This document shows positions 39,838-49,120 of a stretch of 64,000 nucleotides of DNA, piece by piece (positions within the stretch are counted from its first letter, which is position 1; each line of letters starts with the position of its first letter). The position numbers were made by a program, and so were the translations under genes. Location: NCBI RefSeq assembly GCF_020514115.1, contig NZ_VTKZ01000008.1, positions 35,990 to 99,989 on the forward strand, given 5' to 3'. Source of the DNA: Synechococcus sp. MU1642 (lineage in GTDB: Bacteria; Cyanobacteriota; Cyanobacteriia; PCC-6307; Cyanobiaceae). Below the pieces are notes generated by a model. The model was not told where the DNA came from and searched no databases. It saw only the letters and a list, made by a program, of their open reading frames with translations.

Positions 39838-40976
39838 CAGCGCAACCACTTCTGCTGAAAGGTTTCGAGGTTGAACTGTTCACCGGTCAAACCAACGGAG
39901 CCAACGTGGGCGTCGCTCCCGACGTGGCCATGGAACTACCTGGCTTCGTGACAGAACCGGACTGTCGCAATCTCGAATACATCACCGACCCAATCCGGGA
40001 TTACGCCGAACTGCCCGAGGCGCTGCTTTCTCCCCGGCGGACGCTGCGGCGGTGGCTGCAGGAACGGGAGCTGACGCTTCTCCCCGGCAGCACCATGAGC
40101 CTTGGTAACAGCAGCCGATTCGAACGCTCCGACCCCGACAACGCTTATCACGCGCTGATTGAACAGCTGTATGGCACCAGGGTCGTGACAGCCAGCATTC
40201 ACATCAACCTCGGAATCACAGATCTCGACTGGTTGTTTGCAGCGGTCCGGCTCGTGCGCTGCGAAGCAGCTCTGCTGCTCGCCCTGAGTGCCAGTTCTCC
40301 CTTCTTGGATGGGCGCAGCACCAACCACCACTCTCAGCGATGGCACCAATTCCCCATAACGCCGCCTGCGGTTCCTCTCTTTAGGAATCACGAGCACTAC
40401 ATCCAGTGGGTGGAAGAGCAACTGGCCACGGGTGCTATGCGCAACGAGCGTCACCTGTGGACGTCCGTTCGGCCCAATGGTCCGCAGCGCCCCTACGACC
40501 TCAACCGGTTGGAGTTACGGATCTGTGATCTGGTCACCAATCCCCATGAGCTGCTGGCGATCACCTGTCTGCTGGAGCTGAGGCTGCTGGCCCTCAAGAA
40601 CAACATCGAAAGCCTCGATCCGCTCTGCAGCAGCTCCCTTTCCGCTGACGAACTAGTCCAACTGGCCGACAGCAATGACGCCGCCGTCGCCCGATCCAGC
40701 CTGAACGCTGAACTCCGGCATTGGCAAGATGGCCGTGCCATCACTTGCAAGGACTGGCTTCTTGAGCTGATTGATCAGATAGCTCCCCTGGCTGAATCGC
40801 TCCAGCTCAGCGCCTGCCTAAGGCCCTTGCATGGCCTGCTCGCCGATGGGAATCAAGCCATGCGCTGGGAAACGGCGCTTGGCCAAGGCCAATCCATCGA
40901 AGACCTTCTTCAAGAAGGCATCCAGCGGATGGAGGAGGAGGAAGGGATCTCCACCGGGGAAGCCTATTTGGGATGA
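39834..40976 (+). CDS. gshA: Glutamate-cysteine ligase GshA, cyanobacterial type
   Basis: A 380-residue enzyme making gamma-glutamylcysteine, the first step to glutathione. The family of cyanobacterial ligases is recognised from [36 protein letters not shown] and E-L-R-I-C-D-L-V. The ATG at 39834 overlaps the trpE stop; the stop overlaps the ppc start in the same way. Confidence 0.9.
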   Translation: MTAQPLLLKGFEVELFTGQTNGANVGVAPDVAMELPGFVTEPDCRNLEYITDPIRDYAELPEALLSPRRTLRRWLQERELTLLPGSTMSLGNSSRFERSDPDNAYHALIEQLYGTRVVTASIHINLGITDLDWLFAAVRLVRCEAALLLALSASSPFLDGRSTNHHSQRWHQFPITPPAVPLFRNHEHYIQWVEEQLATGAMRNERHLWTSVRPNGPQRPYDLNRLELRICDLVTNPHELLAITCLLELRLLALKNNIESLDPLCSSSLSADELVQLADSNDAAVARSSLNAELRHWQDGRAITCKDWLLELIDQIAPLAESLQLSACLRPLHGLLADGNQAMRWETALGQGQSIEDLLQEGIQRMEEEEGISTGEAYLG

Positions 40977-43900
40977 TCATGTCGAGTTCGTCGCAGCGTG
41001 GAGACTTCATGCCCGAGTCCACCACCCCTGTCTCCGAGCAAGAGACTGCACGCTTGAGCGGTGGCGGATCGGGCGCAGGGCAGCTTCTTCAGCACCGTCT
41101 TGATCTAATTGAAGACCTCTGGAAGTCGGTGCTGCGCAGTGAGTGCCCACCGGAACAGAGCGAACGTCTGCTGAGGCTCAAACAACTCAGTGACCCCGTC
41201 TCTCTGGAAGGGCGGGACGGCGACAGCACGAGCGATGCGATCGTCGAGCTGATCAAGGCCATGGACCTTTCGGAGGCCATCTCAGCCGCCCGTGCCTTTT
41301 CTCTGTATTTCCAGCTCATCAACATCCTTGAGCAACGGATCGAAGAAGACAGCTACCTCGACAGCCTCAGGCCCAATCCCAGTGCTGACACGGCCCAACG
41401 GGATGCCTTTGATCCCTTTGCTCCGCCCCTCGCCAACCAAACCGATCCAGCCACCTTTGGAGAGGTCTTCGAGCGGCTGCGTCGAATGAACGTCCCCCCC
41501 GCACAGGTGGAGCACCTGCTGCGGGAGCTAGATATCCGCCTGGTGTTCACCGCCCATCCCACGGAGATCGTTCGGCACACAGTGCGTCACAAGCAGCGAC
41601 GTGTGGCCAACTTGCTCCAACAACTTCAATCAGACACCCCTCTCGCGCATCAGCTGCGCGAGGACTGTCACGACCAATTGGAAGAGGAAATCCGACTGTG
41701 GTGGCGGACCGATGAACTCCACCAGTTCAAACCCACAGTGATCGATGAGGTGGATTCGACTCTGCACTACTTCCAGCAGGTGTTGTTTGAAGCGATGCCG
41801 AAACTGCGTAAGAGGCTGATCACTGCCCTGCATCGCCACTACCCCGATGTCCAGGTCCCCCAGGCGTCGTTCTGCACCTTCGGCTCCTGGGTGGGCTCCG
41901 ATCGAGATGGCAATCCCTCAGTGACACCCGACATCACCTGGCGAACAGCCTGTTACCAGCGTCAGCTGATGCTGGAGCTGTACATCCACTCCGTCCAGTC
42001 ACTCCGGCAGCAGCTGAGCATCTCCATGCAGTGGAGCCAGGTGGCACCATCACTGCTGGAGTCGCTGGAGATGGATCGACTCCGGTTCCCAGAGATCTAC
42101 GAGCGCAGAGCAGCCCGATACCGACTGGAGCCCTACCGGCTGAAGCTCTGCTACGTGCTCGAAAAGCTTGAGCGGACGCTCGCCCGCAACAATCAGCTGT
42201 CGGAGGCGGGATGGCAGATGCCCTGTGAAGCCCTGGCCGATCCCCAGGACGGACTAGGAGGAGCCGATGTTCTCCACTACACCTCGGTAGATCAATTCCG
42301 CAGTGACTTGGAGTTGGTCCGCAACAGCCTCGTCAGTACCGAATTGAGCTGCGAACAGCTCGACACGCTGCTGCACCAGGTGCACATCTTTGGGTTCTCT
42401 CTGGCCAGCCTCGATATCCGTCAGGAGAGCACCCGCCACAGCGATGCGATCGATGAACTCACCCGCAACCTGGAACTGCCCCAGGCTTACGGGGACATGG
42501 ACGAAATGCAGCGGATGGCATGGCTCCTGCAGGAACTGCAGACCCGCAGGCCCCTGATTCCGCCAGCCGCCAGTTGGTCGGAGCCAACAGCGGAAACGTT
42601 GGCGGTGTTCCGAATGCTGCAGCGCCTCCAGGAGGAGTTCGGTCCGCGGATCTGCAACTCCTATGTGATTTCGATGAGCCACACGGCATCGGATCTCTTG
42701 GAGGTTCTGCTGCTGGCGAAAGAGGCGGGCCTGGTGGACCCGCCGAACAAACGGGCCTCCCTACTGGTGGTGCCGCTGTTCGAAACCGTGGAGGATCTCC
42801 AACGGGCACCTGCGGTGATGGAAGGGTTGTTTAAAACGCCGCTCTACCGCGAACTCCTACCGGTTGCAGGCCAACAGAAACAGCCGCTGCAAGAGCTCAT
42901 GCTGGGCTACTCAGACAGCAACAAGGATTCCGGCTTTCTCTCCAGCAACTGGGAGATTCACCAGGCTCAGATCGCACTTCAGGCGCTCGCCAGCCGCCAG
43001 GATGTGGCGCTTCGCCTCTTCCACGGCCGCGGTGGGTCTGTCAGTCGAGGCGGAGGGCCGGCTTACCAGGCGATCCTGGCCCAACCCAGCGGCACCCTGC
43101 AGGGCCGGATCAAAATCACCGAACAGGGTGAAGTACTGAACTCCAAGTACAGCCTGCCCGAGTTGGCGCTTTACAACCTGGAGACCGTAACCACGGCCGT
43201 GGTTCAGAACAGCCTGGTAACCAACCAGCTGGATGCGACACCAAGTTGGAATCAGCTGATGAGTCGCCTCGCCACCCGTTCAAGGGAGCATTACCGGGCG
43301 TTGGTTCACGACAATCCCGATCTGGTGGCGTTTTTCCAGCAGGTCACGCCGATCGAAGAAATCAGCAAACTGCAGATCTCCAGCCGACCGGCCCGACGCA
43401 AAACAGGTGCCAAAGACTTGTCCAGTCTGCGGGCGATTCCCTGGGTCTTCGGTTGGACCCAGAGTCGATTCCTGCTGCCGAGCTGGTTTGGCTTCGGCAC
43501 AGCGCTGTCGGAAGAAGTGGGCAGTGATTCCGAACAGCTCGACCTGCTACGGCGACTCCATCAACGTTGGCCCTTCTTCCGGATGCTCATTTCCAAAGTG
43601 GAAATGACCCTCTCCAAGGTGGATCTCGACCTGGCCCATCACTACATGAACAGCCTGGGGCACCCCGAACAACGGGAGGCCTTTGAAGCGATCTTCCAGG
43701 TGATCGCCAAGGAATACGAACTCACCCGCAAACTGGTTCTGGGAATCACAGGACAGAACCGACTGCTGGGGGCTGATCAAGGGCTGCAGTTGTCTGTTGA
43801 TCTGCGCAACCGCACCATCGTTCCCCTGGGCTTTCTTCAGGTTGCACTTCTGAAGCGGCTGCGTGATCAGAACCGGCAACCTCCCATGAGTGAGACACCA

Positions 43901-44002
43901 GGCGCCCCCGAGGACACCCGCACCTACAGCCGCAGTGAACTGCTTAGGGGAGCCTTACTCACCCTCAACGGCATTGCAGCCGGCATGCGCAACACCGGTT
44001 GA
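40973..44002 (+). CDS. ppc: Phosphoenolpyruvate carboxylase
   Basis: A 1009-residue carboxylase that makes oxaloacetate for the incomplete TCA cycle. Catalytic motifs are F-T-A-H-P-T-E near residue 190 (general-base His), [14 protein letters not shown] near 685 and the conserved C-terminus M-R-N-T-G. The ATG at 40973 overlaps the gshA stop; in-frame ATGs at 40979 and 41009 are alternatives, since the first dozen residues are not conserved. Length is typical of cyanobacterial enzymes, which carry a longer N-terminus than that of E. coli. Confidence 0.96.
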   Translation: MIMSSSSQRGDFMPESTTPVSEQETARLSGGGSGAGQLLQHRLDLIEDLWKSVLRSECPPEQSERLLRLKQLSDPVSLEGRDGDSTSDAIVELIKAMDLSEAISAARAFSLYFQLINILEQRIEEDSYLDSLRPNPSADTAQRDAFDPFAPPLANQTDPATFGEVFERLRRMNVPPAQVEHLLRELDIRLVFTAHPTEIVRHTVRHKQRRVANLLQQLQSDTPLAHQLREDCHDQLEEEIRLWWRTDELHQFKPTVIDEVDSTLHYFQQVLFEAMPKLRKRLITALHRHYPDVQVPQASFCTFGSWVGSDRDGNPSVTPDITWRTACYQRQLMLELYIHSVQSLRQQLSISMQWSQVAPSLLESLEMDRLRFPEIYERRAARYRLEPYRLKLCYVLEKLERTLARNNQLSEAGWQMPCEALADPQDGLGGADVLHYTSVDQFRSDLELVRNSLVSTELSCEQLDTLLHQVHIFGFSLASLDIRQESTRHSDAIDELTRNLELPQAYGDMDEMQRMAWLLQELQTRRPLIPPAASWSEPTAETLAVFRMLQRLQEEFGPRICNSYVISMSHTASDLLEVLLLAKEAGLVDPPNKRASLLVVPLFETVEDLQRAPAVMEGLFKTPLYRELLPVAGQQKQPLQELMLGYSDSNKDSGFLSSNWEIHQAQIALQALASRQDVALRLFHGRGGSVSRGGGPAYQAILAQPSGTLQGRIKITEQGEVLNSKYSLPELALYNLETVTTAVVQNSLVTNQLDATPSWNQLMSRLATRSREHYRALVHDNPDLVAFFQQVTPIEEISKLQISSRPARRKTGAKDLSSLRAIPWVFGWTQSRFLLPSWFGFGTALSEEVGSDSEQLDLLRRLHQRWPFFRMLISKVEMTLSKVDLDLAHHYMNSLGHPEQREAFEAIFQVIAKEYELTRKLVLGITGQNRLLGADQGLQLSVDLRNRTIVPLGFLQVALLKRLRDQNRQPPMSETPGAPEDTRTYSRSELLRGALLTLNGIAAGMRNTG

Positions 44003-44008
44003 TCCACT

Positions 44009-44464
44009 GTGCTGTCGTTCCTTCAACAACCCTCGATTCCACCCTTGCCTGAGGGAACGCGACTCGAAACATCGACCCCTCCCACCTCCCAGCAGCTCAA
44101 CACCCTGCTGATGTCCTGCGGGGAATCAACCCACCCTGAGGAACGCTGGGAGCTCGCCCTTCAGCGCAGCCTTTGGCAAATCAGCATCCTGGATGAAGCG
44201 AATGGGGAACTAATCGGGTTTGTTCGGGCCACCAGTGATCTTGCCCTCAACGCCAATCTTTGGAACCTGGCCGCAAAACCAGGGCCAAACCAAGGGGCCC
44301 TTTTTGCCGTTCTTGTGCACCGTGCCCTGCAGATCCTGCGCCGGGATCTGCCAGGCTGCAGCCTTTCGATCTCCGCCCCTGCAGATGCATTGGAGGCTCT
44401 CAAACAACAGGGTTTCCTTATTGATCCCAACGGCATCCGCGCCATGGGACTCAGCCTGAGCTGA
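44009..44464 (+). CDS. GNAT-like acetyltransferase, putative
   Basis: A 151-residue protein starting with GTG seven bases after ppc. The middle resembles a GNAT fold: I-S-I-L-D-E-A-N-G-E-L-I-G-F-V-R-A-T-S-D (strands), followed by a helix A-L-F-A-V-L-V-H-R-A-L and the closing A-L-E-A-L-K-Q-Q-G-F. The acetyl-CoA loop (Q/R-x-x-G-x-G/A) appears only as P-N-Q-G-A-L, so activity is uncertain. It ends 17 bases before the tRNA-Arg gene on the other strand. Confidence 0.65.
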   Translation: MLSFLQQPSIPPLPEGTRLETSTPPTSQQLNTLLMSCGESTHPEERWELALQRSLWQISILDEANGELIGFVRATSDLALNANLWNLAAKPGPNQGALFAVLVHRALQILRRDLPGCSLSISAPADALEALKQQGFLIDPNGIRAMGLSLS

Positions 44465-44481
44465 GACGTAAGGATCAAACA

Positions 44482-44555
44482 CGAGCATGGAGGGACTCGA
44501 ACCCCCGACCCTCAGAACCGGAATCTGATGCTCTATCCAACTGAGCTACATGCCC
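44482..44555 (-). tRNA. tRNA-Arg (CCG)
   Basis: The minus strand folds as a 74-base tRNA: acceptor GGGCATG with CATGCTC (one G-U pair), anticodon CCG in the loop TTCCGGT between TCAGA and TCTGA, T-loop TTCGAGT. The discriminator base is G and CCA is not encoded. Confidence 0.97.
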
Positions 44556-44619
44556 ACTGATCGGCGTTAAGCCGCAGTGATATCGAGCGGCAACCGTCCC
44601 GATACAAGTACCTTACTCA

Positions 44620-45753
44620 CTGGTCGCCCCAGCACCCATCCGGCTCCACAGGCTCCAACTGCAGGGCTTCCGGAACCACACCGTTCTGCAGCTGGAACTG
44701 ACGCAGCCACGTCTGCTGGTGATCGGACCCAATGGCATTGGCAAGTCCAACCTGCTCGAGGCAGTTGAGCTGCTAGGCAGCCTGCGCTCCCATCGCTGCA
44801 GCAATGATCGAGACCTGATTCAATGGGACACACCCCAGGCCCTGATCCGGGCCGAGGTGGGAGATGGGGATCGCCTGGAACTGGAACTGCGGCGCCAGGG
44901 AGGCCGTCAGGCCAGACGAAACGGAAAGCTGCTGGATCGCCAGCTCGACCTGATTGGGCCGCTGCGCTGCATCGGCTTCAGTGCCCTCGATCTTGATCTG
45001 GTGCGGGGCGAACCCGCCCTACGCCGCCAGTGGCTTGACCGGGTGGTGCTGCAACTTGAACCGGTGTACGCCGATCTGATGGCACGGCTGAACCGGTTGT
45101 TGCGACAGCGCAGCCAGCTCTGGCGCCAGAGGCAGATCTCCAGTGCCGAACGCCACGCACTGCTCGACGCGTTTGACGTTCAGATGGCGCTGGTGAGCAC
45201 CAGAATTCACCGGCGCCGGCAACGCGCCCTGCATCGGCTGGAACCGATTGCCCAGAGCTGGCAAACCCACCTCAGCGGGGGCACTGAAGCCTTGGAACTG
45301 CACTACAAACCTGGTAGCCGGCTCGATGGTGAGGATGCCGAAGAACCCTGGCGACTCGCCATCGAGGAGCAACTGCGCGAACAGCGGGAGGAAGAGGAAC
45401 GGCTGGGCAGCTGCCGTGTGGGCCCGCACCGGGACGAGATCGCCCTGCTGCTGGGGGGTAGCCCGGCACGACGGTTTGGTTCAGCCGGCCAGCAGCGGTC
45501 GCTGGTGCTGGGCCTGAAGCTTGCCGAACTGGAGCTGGTGACCCAGCTGTGTGGGGAGCCACCAATGCTGCTTCTCGATGACGTGCTTGCCGAACTGGAT
45601 CCCACCCGGCAGCAGCTTCTGCTTGAGGCCGTGGGCGAATCGCATCAATGCCTGGTGAGCGCCACCCACCTCGAAGGCTTTGGCGGCGGATGGCAGCAGC
45701 AGGCCCAAATTCTTGGAGCAAGAGAACTGAGACCCGACCTGCAGATCGGATAA
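44620..45753 (+). CDS. recF: DNA repair and replication protein RecF
   Basis: A ~377-residue SMC-like ATPase that loads RecA at gaps. Marks are L-Q-L-Q-G-F-R-N-H at the N-terminus, G-P-N-G-I-G-K-S-N (Walker A), G-P-H-R-D-E-I near residue 265, S-A-G-Q-Q-R-S (signature) and [11 protein letters not shown] (Walker B). The first standard start codon in frame is the GTG at 44719, which would delete the conserved first strand up to R-L-L. The frame is open back to a TGA near 44575 without ATG, GTG or TTG; a CTG at 44620 gives the expected length and is used as a tentative start. Confidence 0.92.
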   Translation: MVAPAPIRLHRLQLQGFRNHTVLQLELTQPRLLVIGPNGIGKSNLLEAVELLGSLRSHRCSNDRDLIQWDTPQALIRAEVGDGDRLELELRRQGGRQARRNGKLLDRQLDLIGPLRCIGFSALDLDLVRGEPALRRQWLDRVVLQLEPVYADLMARLNRLLRQRSQLWRQRQISSAERHALLDAFDVQMALVSTRIHRRRQRALHRLEPIAQSWQTHLSGGTEALELHYKPGSRLDGEDAEEPWRLAIEEQLREQREEEERLGSCRVGPHRDEIALLLGGSPARRFGSAGQQRSLVLGLKLAELELVTQLCGEPPMLLLDDVLAELDPTRQQLLLEAVGESHQCLVSATHLEGFGGGWQQQAQILGARELRPDLQIG

Positions 45754-45784
45754 GGTGGCGGACCTGTTTTTCTCTCATCGCCTG

Positions 45785-46252
45785 ATGGAGCAGACCCTCT
45801 CTGAACTGCATCCCAACCCGGGATGGGGGGCACCTGAGATTCATGCCACCGACATGGTTGGCAAACACTGCATTCTTGAGCTCTACGACTGCGATCCCAG
45901 CCGGCTCGACGACGAAGCATTCATCCGTACAACGATCACCTCAGCAGCCAAGGGCGCTGGTGCGACGCTGCTGAACCTGATCACCCATCAATTTCAACCC
46001 CAGGGCGTCACGGGCCTGGCCCTGCTGGCGGAATCCCACATTTCCATCCACACCTGGCCGGAATCCGGCTATGCCGCTGTTGATGTGTTCACTTGTGGGG
46101 ACCACACCATGCCGGAGCAGGCCTGCGCCATTCTCTGCCGTGAGCTTCAAGCGAAACGGCACGCGCTGAAAAGCTTTCTGCGAGAAACGCCTGCGGCCAT
46201 TGCCACCGGAGTAAGAGAACCTGTGGAAACGCCAAGTCAGCTCCCCAGCTGA
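45785..46252 (+). CDS. speD: S-adenosylmethionine decarboxylase proenzyme
   Basis: A 155-residue bacterial AdoMetDC, which cleaves itself to form a pyruvoyl cofactor and supplies aminopropyl groups for spermidine. The cleavage site [11 protein letters not shown] is near residue 69, with Ser becoming pyruvoyl; D-V-F-T-C-G-D-H and [11 protein letters not shown] are also conserved. The ATG at 45785 is preferred; a GTG at 45755 two bases after recF would add ten residues. The C-terminus is extended beyond the usual ~125 residues. Confidence 0.93.
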   Translation: MEQTLSELHPNPGWGAPEIHATDMVGKHCILELYDCDPSRLDDEAFIRTTITSAAKGAGATLLNLITHQFQPQGVTGLALLAESHISIHTWPESGYAAVDVFTCGDHTMPEQACAILCRELQAKRHALKSFLRETPAAIATGVREPVETPSQLPS

Positions 46253-46268
46253 ACAGGGCTACGCCAGA

Positions 46269-47096
46269 TCAGCGGCGGTTCAACTTGCCGCTGACCAGAC
46301 CTTCGAGATCCAGGTTGACGGAGGTGAAACCAAGGGAGCGAAAGGCCTCGACCAAGGGTTCGCTCTCCGTAAGCGCGAGCACAGCACGAATCTGGTCACT
46401 GGGCACCTCTATCCGTGCGGCGAGACCATGGGATCTCACACGGACGGTGCTGAACCCCCTGGAGATCAACCAAGCTTCCGCCTGGCCCACCCGCTTCAAC
46501 CGCTCGGCGCTGATGCTTTCGCCATAGGGAAAGCGAGAGGCCAAGCAGGGCTGCGCCGGCTTGTCCCACCAGGGGAAACCAAGGGCACGAGACAAAGCAC
46601 GGATCGCTGCTTTGTCGATCAACAGTTCAGCCAGGGGGGAACGAACCCCTGCCTGTCGGGCCGCGTCAATGCCGGGACGGTGATCGCCGAGGTCATCGAG
46701 GTTGACCCCATCAATCACCAAGGCATCACCCGCCGCCGCAGCAATGGGCTGAAGGTGGTGGTGCAGTTCACGCTTGCAGGCAAAGCAGCGATCCACGGGG
46801 TTGCTGCTGTAGTCGGGGTCGTTCAACTCGGCCGTCGGACACTCCCGATGCGGAATACCGAGCCATGAGGCCTGATCACGGGCTTCCCGCAACAGATGCG
46901 GCGCCAGGGCCGGGGAGACCCCCGTTACTGCCAGAGCGGCATCGCCCTTGGCTTCATAGGCCATCGCCGCCACCAGGGTGCTATCGACACCGCCGGAATA
47001 GGCCACGCATAGGGAAGACTGCAAAGCCATCCAGTGCCGCAGGTCCGCCAGCAGCTGCTGCTCTCGATCGGCCAAAGTCTCCTGCAACCGAAACAT
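46269..47096 (-). CDS. larE: LarE-like ATP-dependent sulfur transferase
   Basis: A 275-residue PP-loop ATPase: Y-S-G-G-V-D-S-T-L near residue 35 (pyrophosphate-binding loop), R-C-F-A-C-K-R-E-L near 105, D-G-V-N-L-D-D-L-G-D-H-R-P-G near 125, and C-L-A-S-R-F-P-Y-G near 180 with the cysteine that LarE enzymes use as sulfur donor. In lactobacilli LarE sulfurates the nickel-pincer cofactor; cyanobacterial members stand alone, without larB or larC nearby, so the substrate here is unknown. Confidence 0.87.
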   Translation of the reverse strand: MFRLQETLADREQQLLADLRHWMALQSSLCVAYSGGVDSTLVAAMAYEAKGDAALAVTGVSPALAPHLLREARDQASWLGIPHRECPTAELNDPDYSSNPVDRCFACKRELHHHLQPIAAAAGDALVIDGVNLDDLGDHRPGIDAARQAGVRSPLAELLIDKAAIRALSRALGFPWWDKPAQPCLASRFPYGESISAERLKRVGQAEAWLISRGFSTVRVRSHGLAARIEVPSDQIRAVLALTESEPLVEAFRSLGFTSVNLDLEGLVSGKLNRR

Positions 47097-47149
47097 CAGC
47101 GGGGAAAACCAGTTGAGCTAGGTAGGCTCCAACGGTAAGAGCTGTCCCC

Positions 47150-48298
47150 ATGCCTCGAAGCATCGGCATTGTCACCGCAGCGGACAGCCGCGAGCGCAGC
47201 CACGGACAGCTGCACATCTATGACGGCGAGGGCAAGGGCAAAAGCCAGGCGGCCCTCGGCGTTGTGCTGCGCACCATTGGACTCGGCATCTGCGAGCAAA
47301 GGCAGACCAGAGTGCTGCTGCTGCGCTTCCTCAAAGGCCCAGGACGGGCCTACGACGAGGATGCGGCAATCGAGGCCTTGCAACAGGGTTTCCCCCATCT
47401 GATCGACCACCTGCGCACCGGACGAGCCGATCACTTCACCGCCGACGAGGCCACCCGATTCGACCGGGACGAAGCCCAGCGGGGCTGGGTGATTGCCAAG
47501 GGGGCAATCGCTAGCGCCCTTTATTCAGTTGTAGTCCTGGACGAACTGAATCCTGTACTGGACCTCGGCCTGCTGGATCTTGAGGATGTGGTCAGCACCC
47601 TCAGCAACCGGCCAGAGGGGATGGAAATCATCGTCACCGGTCGGGCCGCACCTGCCCCACTGGTGCGTGTAGCCGACCTCCACTCCGAGATGCGGGCCCA
47701 TCGCCGTCCGGGCATGAATGACAACCGGGTGGTGCCTCTCAATGTGAGCAGCGGTATCGAGATCTACACCGGTGAAGGCAAAGGCAAATCAACCAGTGCA
47801 CTTGGGAAAGGGCTGCAGGCCATCGGCCGGGGCATCAGCCAAGACAAGAGCCATCGGGTCTTGATCCTGCAGTGGCTCAAAGGCGGCAGCGGCTACACCG
47901 AAGATGCGGCTATCGCCGCTCTGCGCGAGAGCTATCCCCACCTGGTGGACCACCTCCGCTCCGGCCGCGATGCCATCGTTTGGCGCGGGCAGCAGGAGCC
48001 GATTGATTACGTGGAAGCCGAGCGGGCCTGGGAGATCGCACGGGCTGCCATCTCCAGCGGCCTCTACAAAACCGTGATCCTCGATGAGTTGAACCCCACG
48101 GTGGATCTTGAGCTGCTGCCCGTCGAACCGATCCTGCAAACCCTGCTGCGCAAACCTGCGGAAACTGAGGTGATCATTACGGGGCGGTGCAAAAACCCGC
48201 CCGCCTACTTCGATCTGGCAAGCATCCATTCAGAGATGGTGTGCCACAAGCACTACGCAGAACAGGGAGTGGATCTCAAGCGTGGCGTGGATTATTGA
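47150..48298 (+). CDS. cobO: Tandem-domain cob(I)alamin/cobyrinate adenosyltransferase
   Basis: A 382-residue protein made of two CobO/BtuR-type ATPase domains. Each half has a P-loop (Y-D-G-E-G-K-G-K-S near residue 25; Y-T-G-E-G-K-G-K-S near 206), followed by L-L-R-F-L-K-G or I-L-Q-W-L-K-G, an E-D-A-A-I block, an L-D-E-L-N-P block and an I-I-V/I-T-G-R block. The enzyme adds the adenosyl group to cobalamin precursors. The tandem form is twice the usual ~195 residues. The C-terminal 14 residues have a near-copy 770 bases downstream, described separately. Confidence 0.9.
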   Translation: MPRSIGIVTAADSRERSHGQLHIYDGEGKGKSQAALGVVLRTIGLGICEQRQTRVLLLRFLKGPGRAYDEDAAIEALQQGFPHLIDHLRTGRADHFTADEATRFDRDEAQRGWVIAKGAIASALYSVVVLDELNPVLDLGLLDLEDVVSTLSNRPEGMEIIVTGRAAPAPLVRVADLHSEMRAHRRPGMNDNRVVPLNVSSGIEIYTGEGKGKSTSALGKGLQAIGRGISQDKSHRVLILQWLKGGSGYTEDAAIAALRESYPHLVDHLRSGRDAIVWRGQQEPIDYVEAERAWEIARAAISSGLYKTVILDELNPTVDLELLPVEPILQTLLRKPAETEVIITGRCKNPPAYFDLASIHSEMVCHKHYAEQGVDLKRGVDY

Positions 48299-48469
48299 GG
48301 CCTCGAGAGGGTTTGTACGAAGTTTGTATATAGGACTGCTAATCGCACAAGACCTCTACAAATCACGCCCAACTGCCGGCGGCTCATGACATCAGTGCTG
48401 GTTAACAGACGCGCTGGTAGTCACCCAAGCCATGACTCAACACAATCCGAACAAGACATTGTTTCTGGC

Positions 48470-48961
48470 ATGACTGTGCTGCGTTGGATTCAGACCTTGC
48501 TGATCCCAACGGGCCTGGCACTGCTCTTGCTCTTCAGCCCTGGGCCAGTGGTTGCCTGCGTGGAAGGCTTGACCTGGGGGATGCCGCTCGAGCAGGTGAC
48601 GAACCATCTGGGCGAAAGCCAACCCATCGATAAAGAGCAAACCAGGCGTTTTATTGCTCGCAATGTGTTGTTGGATCGGCTCCCCGCCTCTCGAGCCACC
48701 TTTGATGTGGACCCCGACCAAGGTCTGACGAACCTCGCGTATGAATTCGCCATCGACGACATGACAGAGGTTCTGGCGGGTCTGCGTGCCAGGCATGGAC
48801 AACCACTAAGCACCAACCTGGAACACAGGAGCCACAACGAGCAGATTTGGGTCTGGAATACCGGTGAAGACCTGATCACCGCCGTAAAACAGGATTTTGC
48901 CGGTCAGCAGAGCTTCCTTCTTTCCTACCGACCCAGTCGGTTGAGGCCAGAAACGCTATGA
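48470..48961 (+). CDS. Exported hypothetical protein
   Basis: A 163-residue product with a hydrophobic N-terminus (L-L-I-P-T-G-L-A-L-L-L-L-F) like a signal peptide or anchor, then a globular part with L-T-W-G-M-P-L-E-Q-V and R-S-H-N-E-Q-I-W-V-W. No family recognised. The ATG at 48470 is chosen; in-frame upstream starts exist from 48386. The gene lies between cobO and the displaced copy of the cobO tail, so it may have arrived with that rearrangement. Direct repeats GTTTGTA at 48311-48317 and 48322-48328 lie in its upstream region. Confidence 0.62.
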   Translation: MTVLRWIQTLLIPTGLALLLLFSPGPVVACVEGLTWGMPLEQVTNHLGESQPIDKEQTRRFIARNVLLDRLPASRATFDVDPDQGLTNLAYEFAIDDMTEVLAGLRARHGQPLSTNLEHRSHNEQIWVWNTGEDLITAVKQDFAGQQSFLLSYRPSRLRPETL

Positions 48962-49066
48962 GATGGAGCCTCTGACCTATCTGAGCAAATCCACAAAGGC
49001 GATAGGAAGCTAGTGACAGCAGGGGAACGCAGAGGCGCAAACAGGACCAGTAAGCGGGCTAATTCC

Positions 49067-49111
49067 TACGCCGAACAGGGCGTCGACCTGAAACGACGGG
49101 TGGATTACTAA
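49067..49111 (+). pseudogene. Displaced 3' tail of a cobO gene
   Basis: Translated in frame, this stretch reads Y-A-E-Q-G-V-D-L-K-R-R-V-D-Y-stop, identical in 13 of 14 residues to the C-terminus of the cobO product at 47150-48298. At DNA level the two tails differ at most third codon positions (GCA/GCC, GGA/GGC, GTG/GTC, GAT/GAC, CTC/CTG, TAT/TAC and others) and use different stops (TGA, TAA). No resemblance extends upstream of the tyrosine codon. It is best read as the remnant end of an earlier or homologous cobO copy left behind by recombination or insertion. Confidence 0.72.
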
Positions 49112-49120
49112 CCCTCGGGT

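Noticed and set aside
48311..48328. Possible LexA box at the GTTTGTA repeats
   Set aside because: The bases do not meet the RGTAC half-site on either strand, so it is only listed as a direct repeat.
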